A DNA stretch of 64,000 nt. Origin: Paenibacillus sonchi (lineage in GTDB: Bacteria; Bacillota; Bacilli; Paenibacillales; Paenibacillaceae). Positions 18,101-26,418 of this stretch are shown here, piece after piece. The translations under genes were made by a program, and so were the position numbers. The stretch covers positions 3,410,001-3,474,000 of the forward strand of contig NZ_CP068595.1 of NCBI RefSeq assembly GCF_016772475.1, written 5' to 3'. Position 1 is the stretch's first letter. Each line of letters begins with the position of its first letter. The notes beneath the pieces were generated by a model that was given only the letters and a program-made list of their open reading frames with translations, did not search any database and was not told the DNA's origin.

Positions 18101-18952
18101 ATGAAGAAAAAATGGATTCATTCAACGTTGCTGGTCGCCGCCGTCGCTTTATTTACTGCCGGATGCGGCAATGACAAGGAAGCTTCCGGTGCTGGCAGCG
18201 ATTCCTCCGCACAAGAGAAGAAGACACTGAAGATCAGCTTTAATCCCGGACCTTACAGCGATCAGTTCAAGAACGGCGTTGCGCCTTATCTGGAGAAGAA
18301 GGGCTATACCATTACCTATAAAGAGTTCACAGACGGCATTCAGCCCAATGTGGCGGTAGCGAACGGCGAAATTGATGCCAACGTGTTCCAGCACTCCTTA
18401 TACCTGCAGTCCATTAATGAACGGGAAAAAATAGATCTGGTGGGTGTAGTGCAGGTGCCGACTCCGCCAATGGGGCTGTATTCCAAAAAACATAACAGCC
18501 TGGATGAAGTGAAGGACGGCGATCAGGTCAATCTGCCGAATGAGCCGGTGAATATGCTCCGCGCCCTGAATGTGCTGAAGGATGTGGGCTGGATTACTCT
18601 GAAAGACAACATTGATCCTTTGCAGACTTCGCTTGCTGACATTACCTCGAATCCGCACAACCTGAAGTTTATTGCCACCGAGCCGGCACAGGGACCGCGG
18701 GCGCTGGAGGATGTGGATTACGCTGCGATTCAGGGGAACTTCGCTGTATCGAATAACATCAAGCTGACCACGGCACTGCAGCTGGAGAAAATGACCGATC
18801 CTTTCACAAATATCGTAGCAGTGGACAGCAAGAACAAGGATGCTCAATTTGTCAAAGACATCATTGAAGGGTATCATTCGGATGAATTCCAGAAATACAT
18901 CAAATCGAACCCGGATTATGAAGGCTATAAGCTGCCGGCTTATTTTAAATAA
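18101..18952 (+). CDS. metQ: Methionine ABC transporter binding lipoprotein MetQ
   Basis: A 283-residue NlpA-family solute-binding protein. The signal peptide ends at the lipobox FTAGC, so it is anchored outside the membrane. Family motifs are FNPGPYSDQF, NVFQHSLYL, VPTPPMGLYSKKH and NLPNEPVNMLRAL. ATG 18101 is chosen over 18044 because AGGAGGAG lies about 10 bases upstream and the signal peptide begins properly there. It leads the cluster that also encodes MetN and MetI. Confidence 0.93.
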   Translation: MKKKWIHSTLLVAAVALFTAGCGNDKEASGAGSDSSAQEKKTLKISFNPGPYSDQFKNGVAPYLEKKGYTITYKEFTDGIQPNVAVANGEIDANVFQHSLYLQSINEREKIDLVGVVQVPTPPMGLYSKKHNSLDEVKDGDQVNLPNEPVNMLRALNVLKDVGWITLKDNIDPLQTSLADITSNPHNLKFIATEPAQGPRALEDVDYAAIQGNFAVSNNIKLTTALQLEKMTDPFTNIVAVDSKNKDAQFVKDIIEGYHSDEFQKYIKSNPDYEGYKLPAYFK

Positions 18953-18964
18953 TAATCCCTTTCC

Positions 18965-19002
18965 GATCTGTCATTCCTCTGTAAGCGGGGGAGTGGCAGA
19001 TC
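18965..19002 (+). other. Intercistronic hairpin between metQ and the aminotransferase gene
   Basis: GATCTG / CAGATC plus inner pairs (CATTCC with GGAGTG) make a stem of about 13 pairs with no U-run. A hairpin after a binding-protein gene often protects the upstream mRNA, keeping MetQ in excess over the membrane subunits. That role here is inferred. Confidence 0.5.
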
Positions 19003-19042
19003 ATTGTCTATTCCAAAGAATGTGCAAAGAGGTGCAATGAGC

Positions 19043-20257
19043 ATGGATTTTATACCCTCCAGAATCGTCACGGAGCTTCCAGGTAATTATTTCAACGCTA
19101 TGAAAGCCAAAATCGCCTTATACCGCAGCAGAGGAATCGACGTTATTGATCTGGCCAGCGGCAATCCCGATCAGCCGACGCCGGAGCATATTGTTGCCGC
19201 CTTGAAGGAGGCGGTAGACAAGCCGGAGAATCAGGGCTACCCGCCCTTTTATGGCAAAAGCGCTACGCTTGAGGCCATCGCTGTTTTTTATCAGCGTGAA
19301 TATGGGGTGGCCCTTGACCCGGAGACGGAAGTCGCAGTGTTCAGCGGTTCAGGAATCGGGGTGGTCGGCATTCCGCAGAGCCTGCTGAATCCGGGAGATC
19401 TGCTGCTGACGGTCGATCCCGCCTATCCGGCCTATCACGCGGCCGCCGCCTTAGCCGGAGCCCGTGTTCACACGATCCCCGCCTATGAAGCCGAAGGCTT
19501 CCTTCCTGATTACGGGACAGTTCCGGAGGAATTAGCCCGTCAGGTCAAGCTGCTGATGCTGAACTATCCCAATAATCCGACGGGGGCGGTGGCTACGGCG
19601 GAATTCTTTGAACGGACGCTCGATTTTGCGGCCCGCTATGGATTTGCGGTGCTGAACGATTTTGCTTACGGCGCCTTTGGCTTCGACGGCCATAAGCCGG
19701 TCAGTCTGCTGCAGCAGCCGGGCGGCAAGGAATACGGCATCGAAATCTATACCGCCTCCAAAACGTTCAACATGGCCGGCTGGCGCTTCGGCTTTGCCGT
19801 GGGCAACGCCTCGATTATCGCGGCACTGAAGCATTATCACACCCAGGCGTACAGCACGGTGTTCGGTGCAGTGCAGGATGCGGCGGCGGCTGCGCTGCTG
19901 GGTCCCCAGGAGGGGGTTGCAGAGCTTGGCAGACTGTATGAGCGGCGGCGTGACGTGCTGGTTGCCGGACTGCGGGAGCTGGGATGGGAGATTAAGGCTC
20001 CGCAGGGCACCTTTTTTGCCTGGTTCAGAGTCCCGGAAGGCTATACAGCGGCGTCTTTTGCAGCATGTCTGCTGGATGAGGCGCAGGTTGCCGTCGCTGA
20101 AGGCGGCGGTTTTGGAGTGCAGGGCCGCGAATATGTGCGGGTCAGCCTCGTGAACAGCGAGGACAAGCTGAACGAAGCCGTTGACCGGATCGCGGCAGCA
20201 GGCATATTCAAACGGGTCAAGTTAACGGCCGGTCAGGAGGCGGTGCGCCATGATTGA
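19043..20257 (+). CDS. mtnE: Class I/II aminotransferase, MtnE-like
   Basis: A 404-residue PLP aminotransferase. The Schiff-base lysine lies in TASKTFNMAGWRFGF, and LNYPNNPTGAVATAEFF and the opening NPDQPTPEHIV match B. subtilis MtnE as I recall it. MtnE transfers an amino group to 4-methylthio-2-oxobutyrate, the last step of methionine salvage. The neighbours (metQ, metN, metI, mtnN) fit this. ATG 19043 is favoured because AAAGAGGTG lies 8 bases upstream. Its 3' end overlaps metN by 8 bp. A different substrate within the same subfamily is possible. Confidence 0.8.
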   Translation: MDFIPSRIVTELPGNYFNAMKAKIALYRSRGIDVIDLASGNPDQPTPEHIVAALKEAVDKPENQGYPPFYGKSATLEAIAVFYQREYGVALDPETEVAVFSGSGIGVVGIPQSLLNPGDLLLTVDPAYPAYHAAAALAGARVHTIPAYEAEGFLPDYGTVPEELARQVKLLMLNYPNNPTGAVATAEFFERTLDFAARYGFAVLNDFAYGAFGFDGHKPVSLLQQPGGKEYGIEIYTASKTFNMAGWRFGFAVGNASIIAALKHYHTQAYSTVFGAVQDAAAAALLGPQEGVAELGRLYERRRDVLVAGLRELGWEIKAPQGTFFAWFRVPEGYTAASFAACLLDEAQVAVAEGGGFGVQGREYVRVSLVNSEDKLNEAVDRIAAAGIFKRVKLTAGQEAVRHD

Positions 20258-21269
20258 GATTAAAAATGTATACAAAACCTTTGAACGCAAAGGCCAGTCC
20301 ATTGAAGCCCTGCGCGGGGTAAGCCTGAGTATTGCCAGAGGGGACATTTACGGCGTTATCGGCTACAGCGGTGCCGGCAAAAGCACGCTGATCCGTCTGG
20401 TCAACGCGCTGGAAAGGCCCACTGCCGGGGAAGTGCTGGTGGAAGGCCAGGATCTTGCGGGCTATAATCCGGCAGAGCTGCGGCAGGCCAAAAAGAACAT
20501 CGGGATGATCTTTCAGCATTTCAATCTGCTGGAATCCAAAACCGTATTCGACAATATCGCCATTCCGCTGGTGCTGCTGAAGCGGAGCAAACAGGAAATC
20601 CGCGAGCGAGTGACCGAACTGCTTGAATTCACGGGACTCGGGGATAAAGCGAACAGCTACCCCAAGGAATTATCGGGCGGGCAAAAGCAGCGGGTCGGCA
20701 TTGCCCGGGCGCTGGCGAGCAATCCCTCGATTCTGCTCTGCGATGAAGCAACTTCGGCGCTTGATCCGCAGACCACCAAGTCGATTCTGGAGCTGCTCCA
20801 AAAAGTTAACGAAGAGTACAACATTACGATCATGATCATCACCCATGAAATGGCTGTCATTCAGCAGATCTGCAACAAGGTGGCTGTCATGGAGCGTGGG
20901 GAAATCATCGAACAGGGCAATGTGCTGGATATGTTCGGGAGTCCGCATCATCCGACTACGCAGAGCTTTGTGCAGACGGTCATACACAACAGTGTGCCGC
21001 AGAGCGTGCTGCATACCCTGAAGGCGGAAAGCGGGCGGCGGCTGTTCAAGCTGAAATTTGTCGGCGGGGCGGCCTCGGAGCCGATCATCAACAGCCTCAT
21101 CCGCAGGTATGAGGTGGATGTAAATATTCTGTTCGCCAATATGACGGAGATCCAGAATACAACGCTGGGCAATATGATTCTGCAGATGCACGGCGACCAT
21201 ACAGTGATTGACCGGGCAGCCGATTTTATCACCAGCCAGGGCGTTGAGATTACGGAGGTGGAAGCTTAA
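20250..21269 (+). CDS. metN: Methionine ABC transporter ATP-binding protein MetN
   Basis: A 339-residue ATPase with Walker A GYSGAGKST, signature LSGGQKQRVGIARAL and Walker B ILLCDEATSALDP. Residues from about 265 form the C-terminal NIL/ACT-like domain (LKFVGGAASEPIINSLI), which in MetN binds methionine and inhibits transport when internal methionine is high. The start overlaps the aminotransferase gene by 8 bp and metI begins directly after the stop. Confidence 0.94.
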   Translation: MIEIKNVYKTFERKGQSIEALRGVSLSIARGDIYGVIGYSGAGKSTLIRLVNALERPTAGEVLVEGQDLAGYNPAELRQAKKNIGMIFQHFNLLESKTVFDNIAIPLVLLKRSKQEIRERVTELLEFTGLGDKANSYPKELSGGQKQRVGIARALASNPSILLCDEATSALDPQTTKSILELLQKVNEEYNITIMIITHEMAVIQQICNKVAVMERGEIIEQGNVLDMFGSPHHPTTQSFVQTVIHNSVPQSVLHTLKAESGRRLFKLKFVGGAASEPIINSLIRRYEVDVNILFANMTEIQNTTLGNMILQMHGDHTVIDRAADFITSQGVEITEVEA

Positions 21270-21929
21270 ATGTTCGATTCAGTGATTACTTCGGAGCAGC
21301 TGTTTCAGGCACTGAGGGAAACCGTGGTTATGGTGGGCGTATCTTTGTTTTTCGGGGCGCTGCTGGGGATTCCGATTGGTATTATTCTGGTCATTACGCG
21401 TCCGGGCGGGGTGCTGGAGAACCGGTTTGTGTATGCGGTCCTTAATCCGGTCATTAACATCATCCGTTCGCTGCCGTTTATTATTCTGCTTGTGGCCATT
21501 ATTCCTTTTACAAGACTTCTGGTGCATACATCGATCGGTACCAGCGCGGCAATTGTGCCGCTGGTTGTATATGTTGCTCCTTATATAGCGCGGCTGGTGG
21601 AGAACTCTTTGCTTGAGGTCAGCCCTGGAATCATGGAAGCTGCTGAAGCGATGGGCGCGACTACCTTTCAGGTCATTTGGCATTTTCTGCTCCCCGAGGC
21701 TTTTGGTTCATTGATTCTGACGATGACAACCGCGACGATCGGACTGATCGGGGCTACCGCAATGGCAGGCACAGTGGGCGGCGGGGGGATTGGCGATTTG
21801 GCCATCTCCTATGGCTATCAGCGTTTTGATACCTTTGTGATGATTGTGACTGTGGCGATTCTGATTATATTTGTCCAGGGCATTCAGTCCGCAGGGAACC
21901 GGCTCGCCCGCAAAGCCCGCCGCGATTAA
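21270..21929 (+). CDS. metI: Methionine ABC transporter permease MetI
   Basis: A 219-residue membrane protein with five or six helices. The coupling loop EAAEAMGATTFQVIWHFLLPEA is split around residue 130-150, and GATAMAGTVGGGGIGDLA is a MetI hallmark. It dimerises and works with MetN and MetQ. Its ATG touches the metN stop codon. Confidence 0.94.
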   Translation: MFDSVITSEQLFQALRETVVMVGVSLFFGALLGIPIGIILVITRPGGVLENRFVYAVLNPVINIIRSLPFIILLVAIIPFTRLLVHTSIGTSAAIVPLVVYVAPYIARLVENSLLEVSPGIMEAAEAMGATTFQVIWHFLLPEAFGSLILTMTTATIGLIGATAMAGTVGGGGIGDLAISYGYQRFDTFVMIVTVAILIIFVQGIQSAGNRLARKARRD

Positions 21930-21950
21930 GCGCGGAACACGGAAGGGGAT

Positions 21951-23078
21951 ATGCCAGTGGAACCGCAAATTATTGTACGCGCCGCGCCGCAGGAGTTCGT
22001 TTGCAGGCCGGACAGCTGGGGCAGCCTGGAACAGCACCTGGAGAGAAGAGGAATCCATCGTGTGCTGGTGGTGCGCGGGAACAGGTCTTGGACGGCGGCT
22101 GCACCATATTGGCCGGAGCTAAAAGAGACAGAGGTGCACTATCATGTGTACAGCGGAGAATGCAGCTACCGCGAGCGTGATGCCATTGCCGGCTATGCGT
22201 CAGAGCATCAGCTTGAGGCGGTCATCGCCGTAGGCGGCGGGAAGATTACCGATCTGGTAAAATCGGCAGCGGCCAGGCTGAATCTGCCGGCTATAATTCT
22301 TCCGACCCTGGCTGCGACCTGTGCAGCCTGGTCCTCGCTCAGTGTGATGTACGATGAGCGGGGGGCGTTCATCCGCTTTGAGGTTTTTCCGCGCAGCAAT
22401 GCGCTGGTGCTGCTGGACCCGGCGGTCATCGCCGCTTCGCCGCCAGAGCTGCTGGCCGCCGGAATCGGTGATACTCTGGCGAAGTGGTATGAGGCGGATG
22501 TCATCATCAGACATCTGGAGGCACCGCCGGTTGAAGTGGAGCTGGCCTGGGATGCGGCGCGGAAATGCCGCGAAAACCTGCTGCGCTACAGCAGCGCGGC
22601 GCTTGCTGCTGTGAGGTCAGGAGAGCTGAATGATGCCCTGACCCGGACAGCCGAAACGATTATTATGGTCGCCGGGCTTGTAGGCGGGTTCGGTGAGGAT
22701 TATGGCCGTACCGCAGGGGCCCATTCGGTGCACGATGCATTGACAGCCCTCCCGGAGACACACGGTCTGCTGCATGGCAGCAAGGTAGCTTACGGTGTGC
22801 TGGTGCAGCTGGCGCTGGAGGGGAACTGGCCGGAGATTGACGGGCTGCTGCCGTTCTATGAAGAGCTGGGCCTGCCGTCCAGTCTGAGAGCCATGGGGCT
22901 GGATCACCTGACGCGGGAAGAACTGCTGGAGCTGGGCGAAAGGGCGGCTGTGCCCGAAGCCTCCATCCATATGATGCCCGGCGTAATTACCGCCGAAGCG
23001 GTGGCGGATGCAGTGGCGGAGCTGGAGGAATACATAACGGCTGGCCAGAATCAGACAAAAGGAGAAGGCATCTTATGA
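21951..23078 (+). CDS. Iron-containing alcohol dehydrogenase family oxidoreductase
   Basis: A 375-residue protein of the glycerol-dehydrogenase-like superfamily. VIAVGGGKITDLVK (about 85-98) binds NAD(P), and metal ligands are likely D169 in AAGIGDTLAKW plus the histidines of AGAHSVHDAL and THGLLHGSKVAYG. It resembles E. coli HcxA (YbdH), a 2-oxoacid reductase encoded next to the methionine aminotransferase YbdL. Placement between metI and mtnN, with mtnN overlapping it by ATGA, suggests work on a methylthio oxoacid; this is inference. GTG 21957 is an alternative start with better spacing from GGAAGGGG. Confidence 0.82.
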   Translation: MPVEPQIIVRAAPQEFVCRPDSWGSLEQHLERRGIHRVLVVRGNRSWTAAAPYWPELKETEVHYHVYSGECSYRERDAIAGYASEHQLEAVIAVGGGKITDLVKSAAARLNLPAIILPTLAATCAAWSSLSVMYDERGAFIRFEVFPRSNALVLLDPAVIAASPPELLAAGIGDTLAKWYEADVIIRHLEAPPVEVELAWDAARKCRENLLRYSSAALAAVRSGELNDALTRTAETIIMVAGLVGGFGEDYGRTAGAHSVHDALTALPETHGLLHGSKVAYGVLVQLALEGNWPEIDGLLPFYEELGLPSSLRAMGLDHLTREELLELGERAAVPEASIHMMPGVITAEAVADAVAELEEYITAGQNQTKGEGIL

Positions 23079-23794
23079 GTATAGCGATTATCGGAGCCAT
23101 GGAAGAAGAGGTAGCCCCGCTGCTGCCGAAGCTGCGGGATGTGCGCAGCCTGAAGGCTGGCGGCGGTAAGCTGTATGCCGGAGTGCTGGACGGACAGGAG
23201 GTAGTACTGCTTCAATCAGGCATCGGCAAGGTCAACGCGGCGGTGACCACCACGCTGCTGCTGGAGCGGTTCCACTGTGAGCTGATTATCAACACCGGAG
23301 CGGCGGGCGGTCTGGCTGCTGACCTGAAGGTTGGCGATGTGGTCATCGCTGAGGAACTGGTCTACAGCGATGTGGATGCTACGGCCTTCAGTTATGCCTA
23401 CGGGCAGGTGCCGCAGATGCCGCAGCGTTATCCGGTTGCGGCCGGGCTGCTTGCACAGGCGCGGAAGCTCGTCCGGCGCGGCGTAAGGCAGGAGCAGATT
23501 GTCACCGGGCTGATTACGACAGCCGATTCTTTTATCAGCGATCCGGAACGGGCGGTGTCCATTGTCAGCCGGTTCCCGGAGGCGAAAGCGACCGACATGG
23601 AAGGTGCGGCGATTGCCCAGGCGGCCTATCAGTTCGGTGTTCCTTTTCTGGCGGTCCGCGCCATATCGGATATTGCCGGCTCCGATGCCGCCGGATTGTT
23701 CAAATCCCATCTGGAGCTGGCTGCTGCAAACTCGGCTGAGGTGGTGCTGGAGATTCTCTCCCGGTGTAAGCCGCCCGAAAGCTTTGAAATCTAA
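23075..23794 (+). CDS. mtnN: 5'-methylthioadenosine/S-adenosylhomocysteine nucleosidase
   Basis: A 239-residue enzyme that removes adenine from methylthioadenosine and S-adenosylhomocysteine. IGAMEEEV holds catalytic E12, GLITTADSFI lies in the purine site, TDMEGAAIAQAAY carries the ribose-binding Met-Glu pair, and the catalytic aspartate is in AISDIAGSDA. Its product S-ribosylhomocysteine is the LuxS substrate, and luxS is encoded 5 kb upstream. ATGA overlap with the dehydrogenase shows coupling. A terminator follows at once. Confidence 0.95.
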   Translation: MSIAIIGAMEEEVAPLLPKLRDVRSLKAGGGKLYAGVLDGQEVVLLQSGIGKVNAAVTTTLLLERFHCELIINTGAAGGLAADLKVGDVVIAEELVYSDVDATAFSYAYGQVPQMPQRYPVAAGLLAQARKLVRRGVRQEQIVTGLITTADSFISDPERAVSIVSRFPEAKATDMEGAAIAQAAYQFGVPFLAVRAISDIAGSDAAGLFKSHLELAAANSAEVVLEILSRCKPPESFEI

Positions 23795-23798
23795 AGAG

Positions 23799-23832
23799 AC
23801 CGTCTTTCATTCACTTGGGAGACGGTTTTTTA
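23799..23832 (+). terminator. Terminator of the methionine cluster
   Basis: ACCGTCT / AGACGGT with a 14-nt loop is followed by TTTTTTATTTTG. Confidence 0.82.
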
Positions 23833-23852
23833 TTTTGTATGCGCGTAATGAA

Positions 23853-24031
23853 GCGGACTCAGGAGGCCTTATTTCAGGAAAATACCGTTTTTTTTCGCTC
23901 ATGCGGACTCAGAATACGCTATTTGCTCATTTTCAGTCCAACCTTATCCTTGTTGAACCATTTAGCGGCTCGTGTGTCCGCATGGCCCGAAAAATGGGCT
24001 GCTGGCGCGGAATAACGTTTTTCCTGAATTA
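23853..24031 (+). repeat. Four-unit inverted repeat element, family 3, cut by an IS3 element
   Basis: Forward units with GCGGACTCAG at 23853 and 23903 (50 bp apart) are followed by a reverse unit ATTTAGCG...GTCCGC (23960-23981). A fourth, AATAACG...TCCTGA, starts 50 bp later (24010) and stops at the left end of the insertion sequence. GTCCGCAT reappears just past its right end (25310). Middle centres are about 57 bp apart. Confidence 0.65.
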
Positions 24032-24089
24032 GACTAAAAAGTGGACACGGGAAACACCCCCATAGATAATAGAATAAACTTTAGAAGAG

Positions 24090-24392
24090 GTGGTAACCGT
24101 GGTCGAACGGAAGCGATATAACAAAGAGTTCAAAGAAGAAACCGTAAAGTACATCCAAGAACAACGGAAATCCATGGACGAGATTGCCCTAGAACTCAAC
24201 ATTCCGAAAGGAACGCTCAAAGATTGGATGATGAAGTTTCGGCAGTTCCCCAATGAACCGTTTGTAGGGAGCGGGAAACTGCGTGCCCAAGAACAACAAA
24301 TTGCGGATCTCGAGCAAAAGAATAAGGATCTGGAGGAGGAGGTCGCCATCCTAAAAAAGGCGATGCACATCTTCAGCAAAGACCGGGACTGA
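24090..24392 (+). CDS. IS3-family transposase OrfA
   Basis: A 100-residue DNA-binding protein. Residues 1-50 form a helix-turn-helix (RKRYNKEFKEETVKYI, then IPKGTLKDWMMKF). Residues 65-92 are a leucine-zipper-like coiled coil (QQIADLEQKNKDLEEEVAIL). The slippery A6G site lies near its end, so most ribosomes would make OrfA and some OrfAB. GAGGTGGTAACC is a weak ribosome binding site. Confidence 0.9.
   Translation: MVTVVERKRYNKEFKEETVKYIQEQRKSMDEIALELNIPKGTLKDWMMKFRQFPNEPFVGSGKLRAQEQQIADLEQKNKDLEEEVAILKKAMHIFSKDRD
24353..24359 (+). other. Programmed -1 frameshift site (A6G) of the IS
   Basis: AAAAAAG is in the phase A_AAA_AAG relative to orfA. A -1 slip enters a frame that is open without a stop into orfB (KGDAHLQQRPGLKFQFIEEH and on). 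This is the standard way IS3 elements make the OrfAB transposase. Confidence 0.75.
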
Positions 24393-24421
24393 AGTTCCAG
24401 TTTATTGAGGAACATCGCTCC

Positions 24422-25272
24422 GTGTTCCGTATTGAGAAGATGTGCAGCGTACTCGGAGTCTCCCGAAGTGGATATTACAAGTGGCGGGCGACCCCTCCCA
24501 GTGAGCGCATGAAGCATCGGGAACGGCTCGTACAGCGCATTGAATACCACTTTCATGACAACGGTGAAATTTACGGTAGCCCCAAAATCACAAAGAAGCT
24601 CCAGCAAGAAGGGTTTACCGTGGGGAGAAAACGGTAGGCCGACTCATGCGAGAGCACAATCTTCGTTCCCAAGCAATGGGGAAATTTAAAGTTCAGACGA
24701 CTGATTCGAACCACGACTTCCCGATTGCCCCGAATTGGCTAAACCAACATTTCGACGTGTGTACTAGACCCAACCAAGTATGGGTCACGGATATTACCTA
24801 TATCCGAACACGCCAAGGCACGATCTATTTGGCGAGCGTTTTAGATTTGTACACACGCAAGATTGTCGGCTGGCAGCTCGGCAACCGAATGAAAGTCGAA
24901 TTGGTTTCAGCGGCCCTGGACAAGGCCTACAACGCACAGAAGCCCGGGAAAGGACTGATCCACCATTCCGACCGCGGAAGTCAGTACGCCTCTGTAGAGT
25001 ACCGGAAGAAGCTCAAGGGATACCATATGATTCGCAGCATGAGCCGCCGAGGGAACTGCTACGACAATGCTTGCATTGAATCGTTTCACAGTATTCTCAA
25101 ACGAGAACTCATCTACCGCAGAAAATTCCAAACGCAAAAAGAAGCACAGAACCAGTTGTTCCGGTATATTGAGTTCTTCTACAACCGAAAACGAATACAC
25201 AGTAAGCTGGGTTATCTTTCACCGGATCGCTTTGAGGCATTATATTACAGCAATCTTGCACTCGCAAACTGA
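24422..25272 (+). pseudogene. IS3-family transposase OrfB, one-base frameshift
   Basis: The catalytic integrase-like domain is complete: WVTDITYI (first Asp), HHSDRGSQYAS (second Asp) and ACIESFHS (Glu) form the DDE triad, and an N-terminal HTH_21-type region reads RSGYYKWRA. The frame breaks at AAAA (24628-24631): the sequence gives GRKR-stop, whereas one more A would give GRKTVGRLMREHNLRS in line with the family. Either this copy is dead or one base was lost in sequencing. Confidence 0.85.
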
Positions 25273-25306
25273 TTTTACTGTGTCCACTCTATTGACAGAA
25301 GCACAT

Positions 25307-25420
25307 CCAGTCCGCATACTTGAGTCCACCTACTCCAGTACGTATACCCCGCAAATCCAGTCCACCTACTCCAGTCCGTCTAAACCTATTCTAGTTCGGA
25401 TAAACCTGCTCCAGTCGAAT
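25307..25420 (+). repeat. Degenerate tandem repeat, about 20-bp unit
   Basis: CCAGTCC-type units recur at 25307, 25335, 25357, 25371, 25391 and 25411. The last three are exactly 20 bp apart, with consensus CCAGTCCGTATAAACCTACT. The array directly follows the IS right end and contributes to a 298-bp gene-free stretch. Confidence 0.6.
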
Positions 25421-25571
25421 GAAGGGGGCTAAGATGGTCCTTGGGCCTTCAAGGTTTTGTAATTTTGCGTATTAATCCGCATTTCCAAGATAGATAACTG
25501 CCATTATAATGGGAATATTCTGTTGAAAAGTTGAATTCCATACTTAATTGCGCAGGAGGCTGAATACTGTC

Positions 25572-26156
25572 ATGAAGTCAGATCCATTTATCCCGGTCTT
25601 GTTTGACTTTCCCGAGTTCTTTGAGACCGAACGCCTGCTGGTGCGCGCCCCGCAGTGGGGTGACGGGAGGGCAGTGAATGAGGCGATCCGCGAGAGTCTG
25701 GAAGAGCTGAAGCCATGGATGCCTTTTGCCCAAAGCATGCCGGCATTAGAGGAATCCGAAATATACGTCAGAGATTCCAGGCTGAAATTTCTGAACCGGA
25801 CTGTGCTGAATATGCTTATTTTTCATAAGACAGAGGGGACCTTTCTCGGGTGTACCGGCCTGCATCATATTGACTGGGAGACCCGCTGTTTTGAAGCCGG
25901 ATACTGGCTGCGGACCACCTGCACAGGCAAGGGATACATCACGGAGGCAGTGAACGGAATTACCCGCTTTGCCATACAGGAGCTTGCGGCGAACCGGATT
26001 GAAATCCGCTGCAGCGCACGTAATGCCAGAAGTGCAGCCGTCGCTGAGCGTGCGGGTTTTTTACTGGATGGCATTCTGCGTCTTAACACCCTCGGCCTGG
26101 ATGGAGAACTGCATGACTCCAAGGTATACGCCAAGGTACGGGGAGCCGAATTTTAG
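25572..26156 (+). CDS. GNAT acetyltransferase, RimJ/RimL-like
   Basis: A 194-residue acetyltransferase. FETERLLVRAPQWGD near the start, FEAGYWLRTTCTGKGYITEA with the acetyl-CoA loop around 120-135, and NRIEIRCSARNARSAAVAERAGF follow the RimJ/RimL pattern. Relatives modify ribosomal proteins or other small acceptors. ATG 25572 has AGGAGG twelve bases upstream, rather long; an upstream TTG at 25548 lies ahead of the binding site and is unlikely. The 262 bp after it hold no gene I can support. Confidence 0.85.
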   Translation: MKSDPFIPVLFDFPEFFETERLLVRAPQWGDGRAVNEAIRESLEELKPWMPFAQSMPALEESEIYVRDSRLKFLNRTVLNMLIFHKTEGTFLGCTGLHHIDWETRCFEAGYWLRTTCTGKGYITEAVNGITRFAIQELAANRIEIRCSARNARSAAVAERAGFLLDGILRLNTLGLDGELHDSKVYAKVRGAEF

Positions 26157-26418
26157 AGGATGTTGGAGCATTAATGCCGGAGCGATGAAGCGGGCCCGGA
26201 TGCATGATGAAGAACTAGGGGAGAGTTATGATAAACGTTAGTTACTTAGAAACGAGGCCATCCGGTAGATATGGATATAGAATCAGATATTGTAGAATGG
26301 AGCAACATTAAGGTAGCGGGCAGCAATAATAAACTTGATATCGGACCTTATGGGAAACTATAAATATGCAATTGAAAGTGCTGTGGGAGTTGAATAGTTC
26401 AGCTTAGGGGGAGAAGGC

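Larger units (their letters stand above)
24029..25297 (+). mobile_element. IS3-family insertion sequence, about 1.27 kb
   Basis: It carries orfA and a DDE-type orfB in overlapping -1 frames. Imperfect terminal inverted repeats share GTGGACAC (24041-24048) and GTGTCCAC (25280-25287), and the right end reads inward TGTCAATAGAGTGGACAC. The left end is less certain (24029-24031). GAA at 24026-24028 and 25298-25300 could be a 3-bp target duplication. orfB is broken, so this copy cannot transpose alone as sequenced. It sits inside a family 3 repeat element. Confidence 0.85.
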
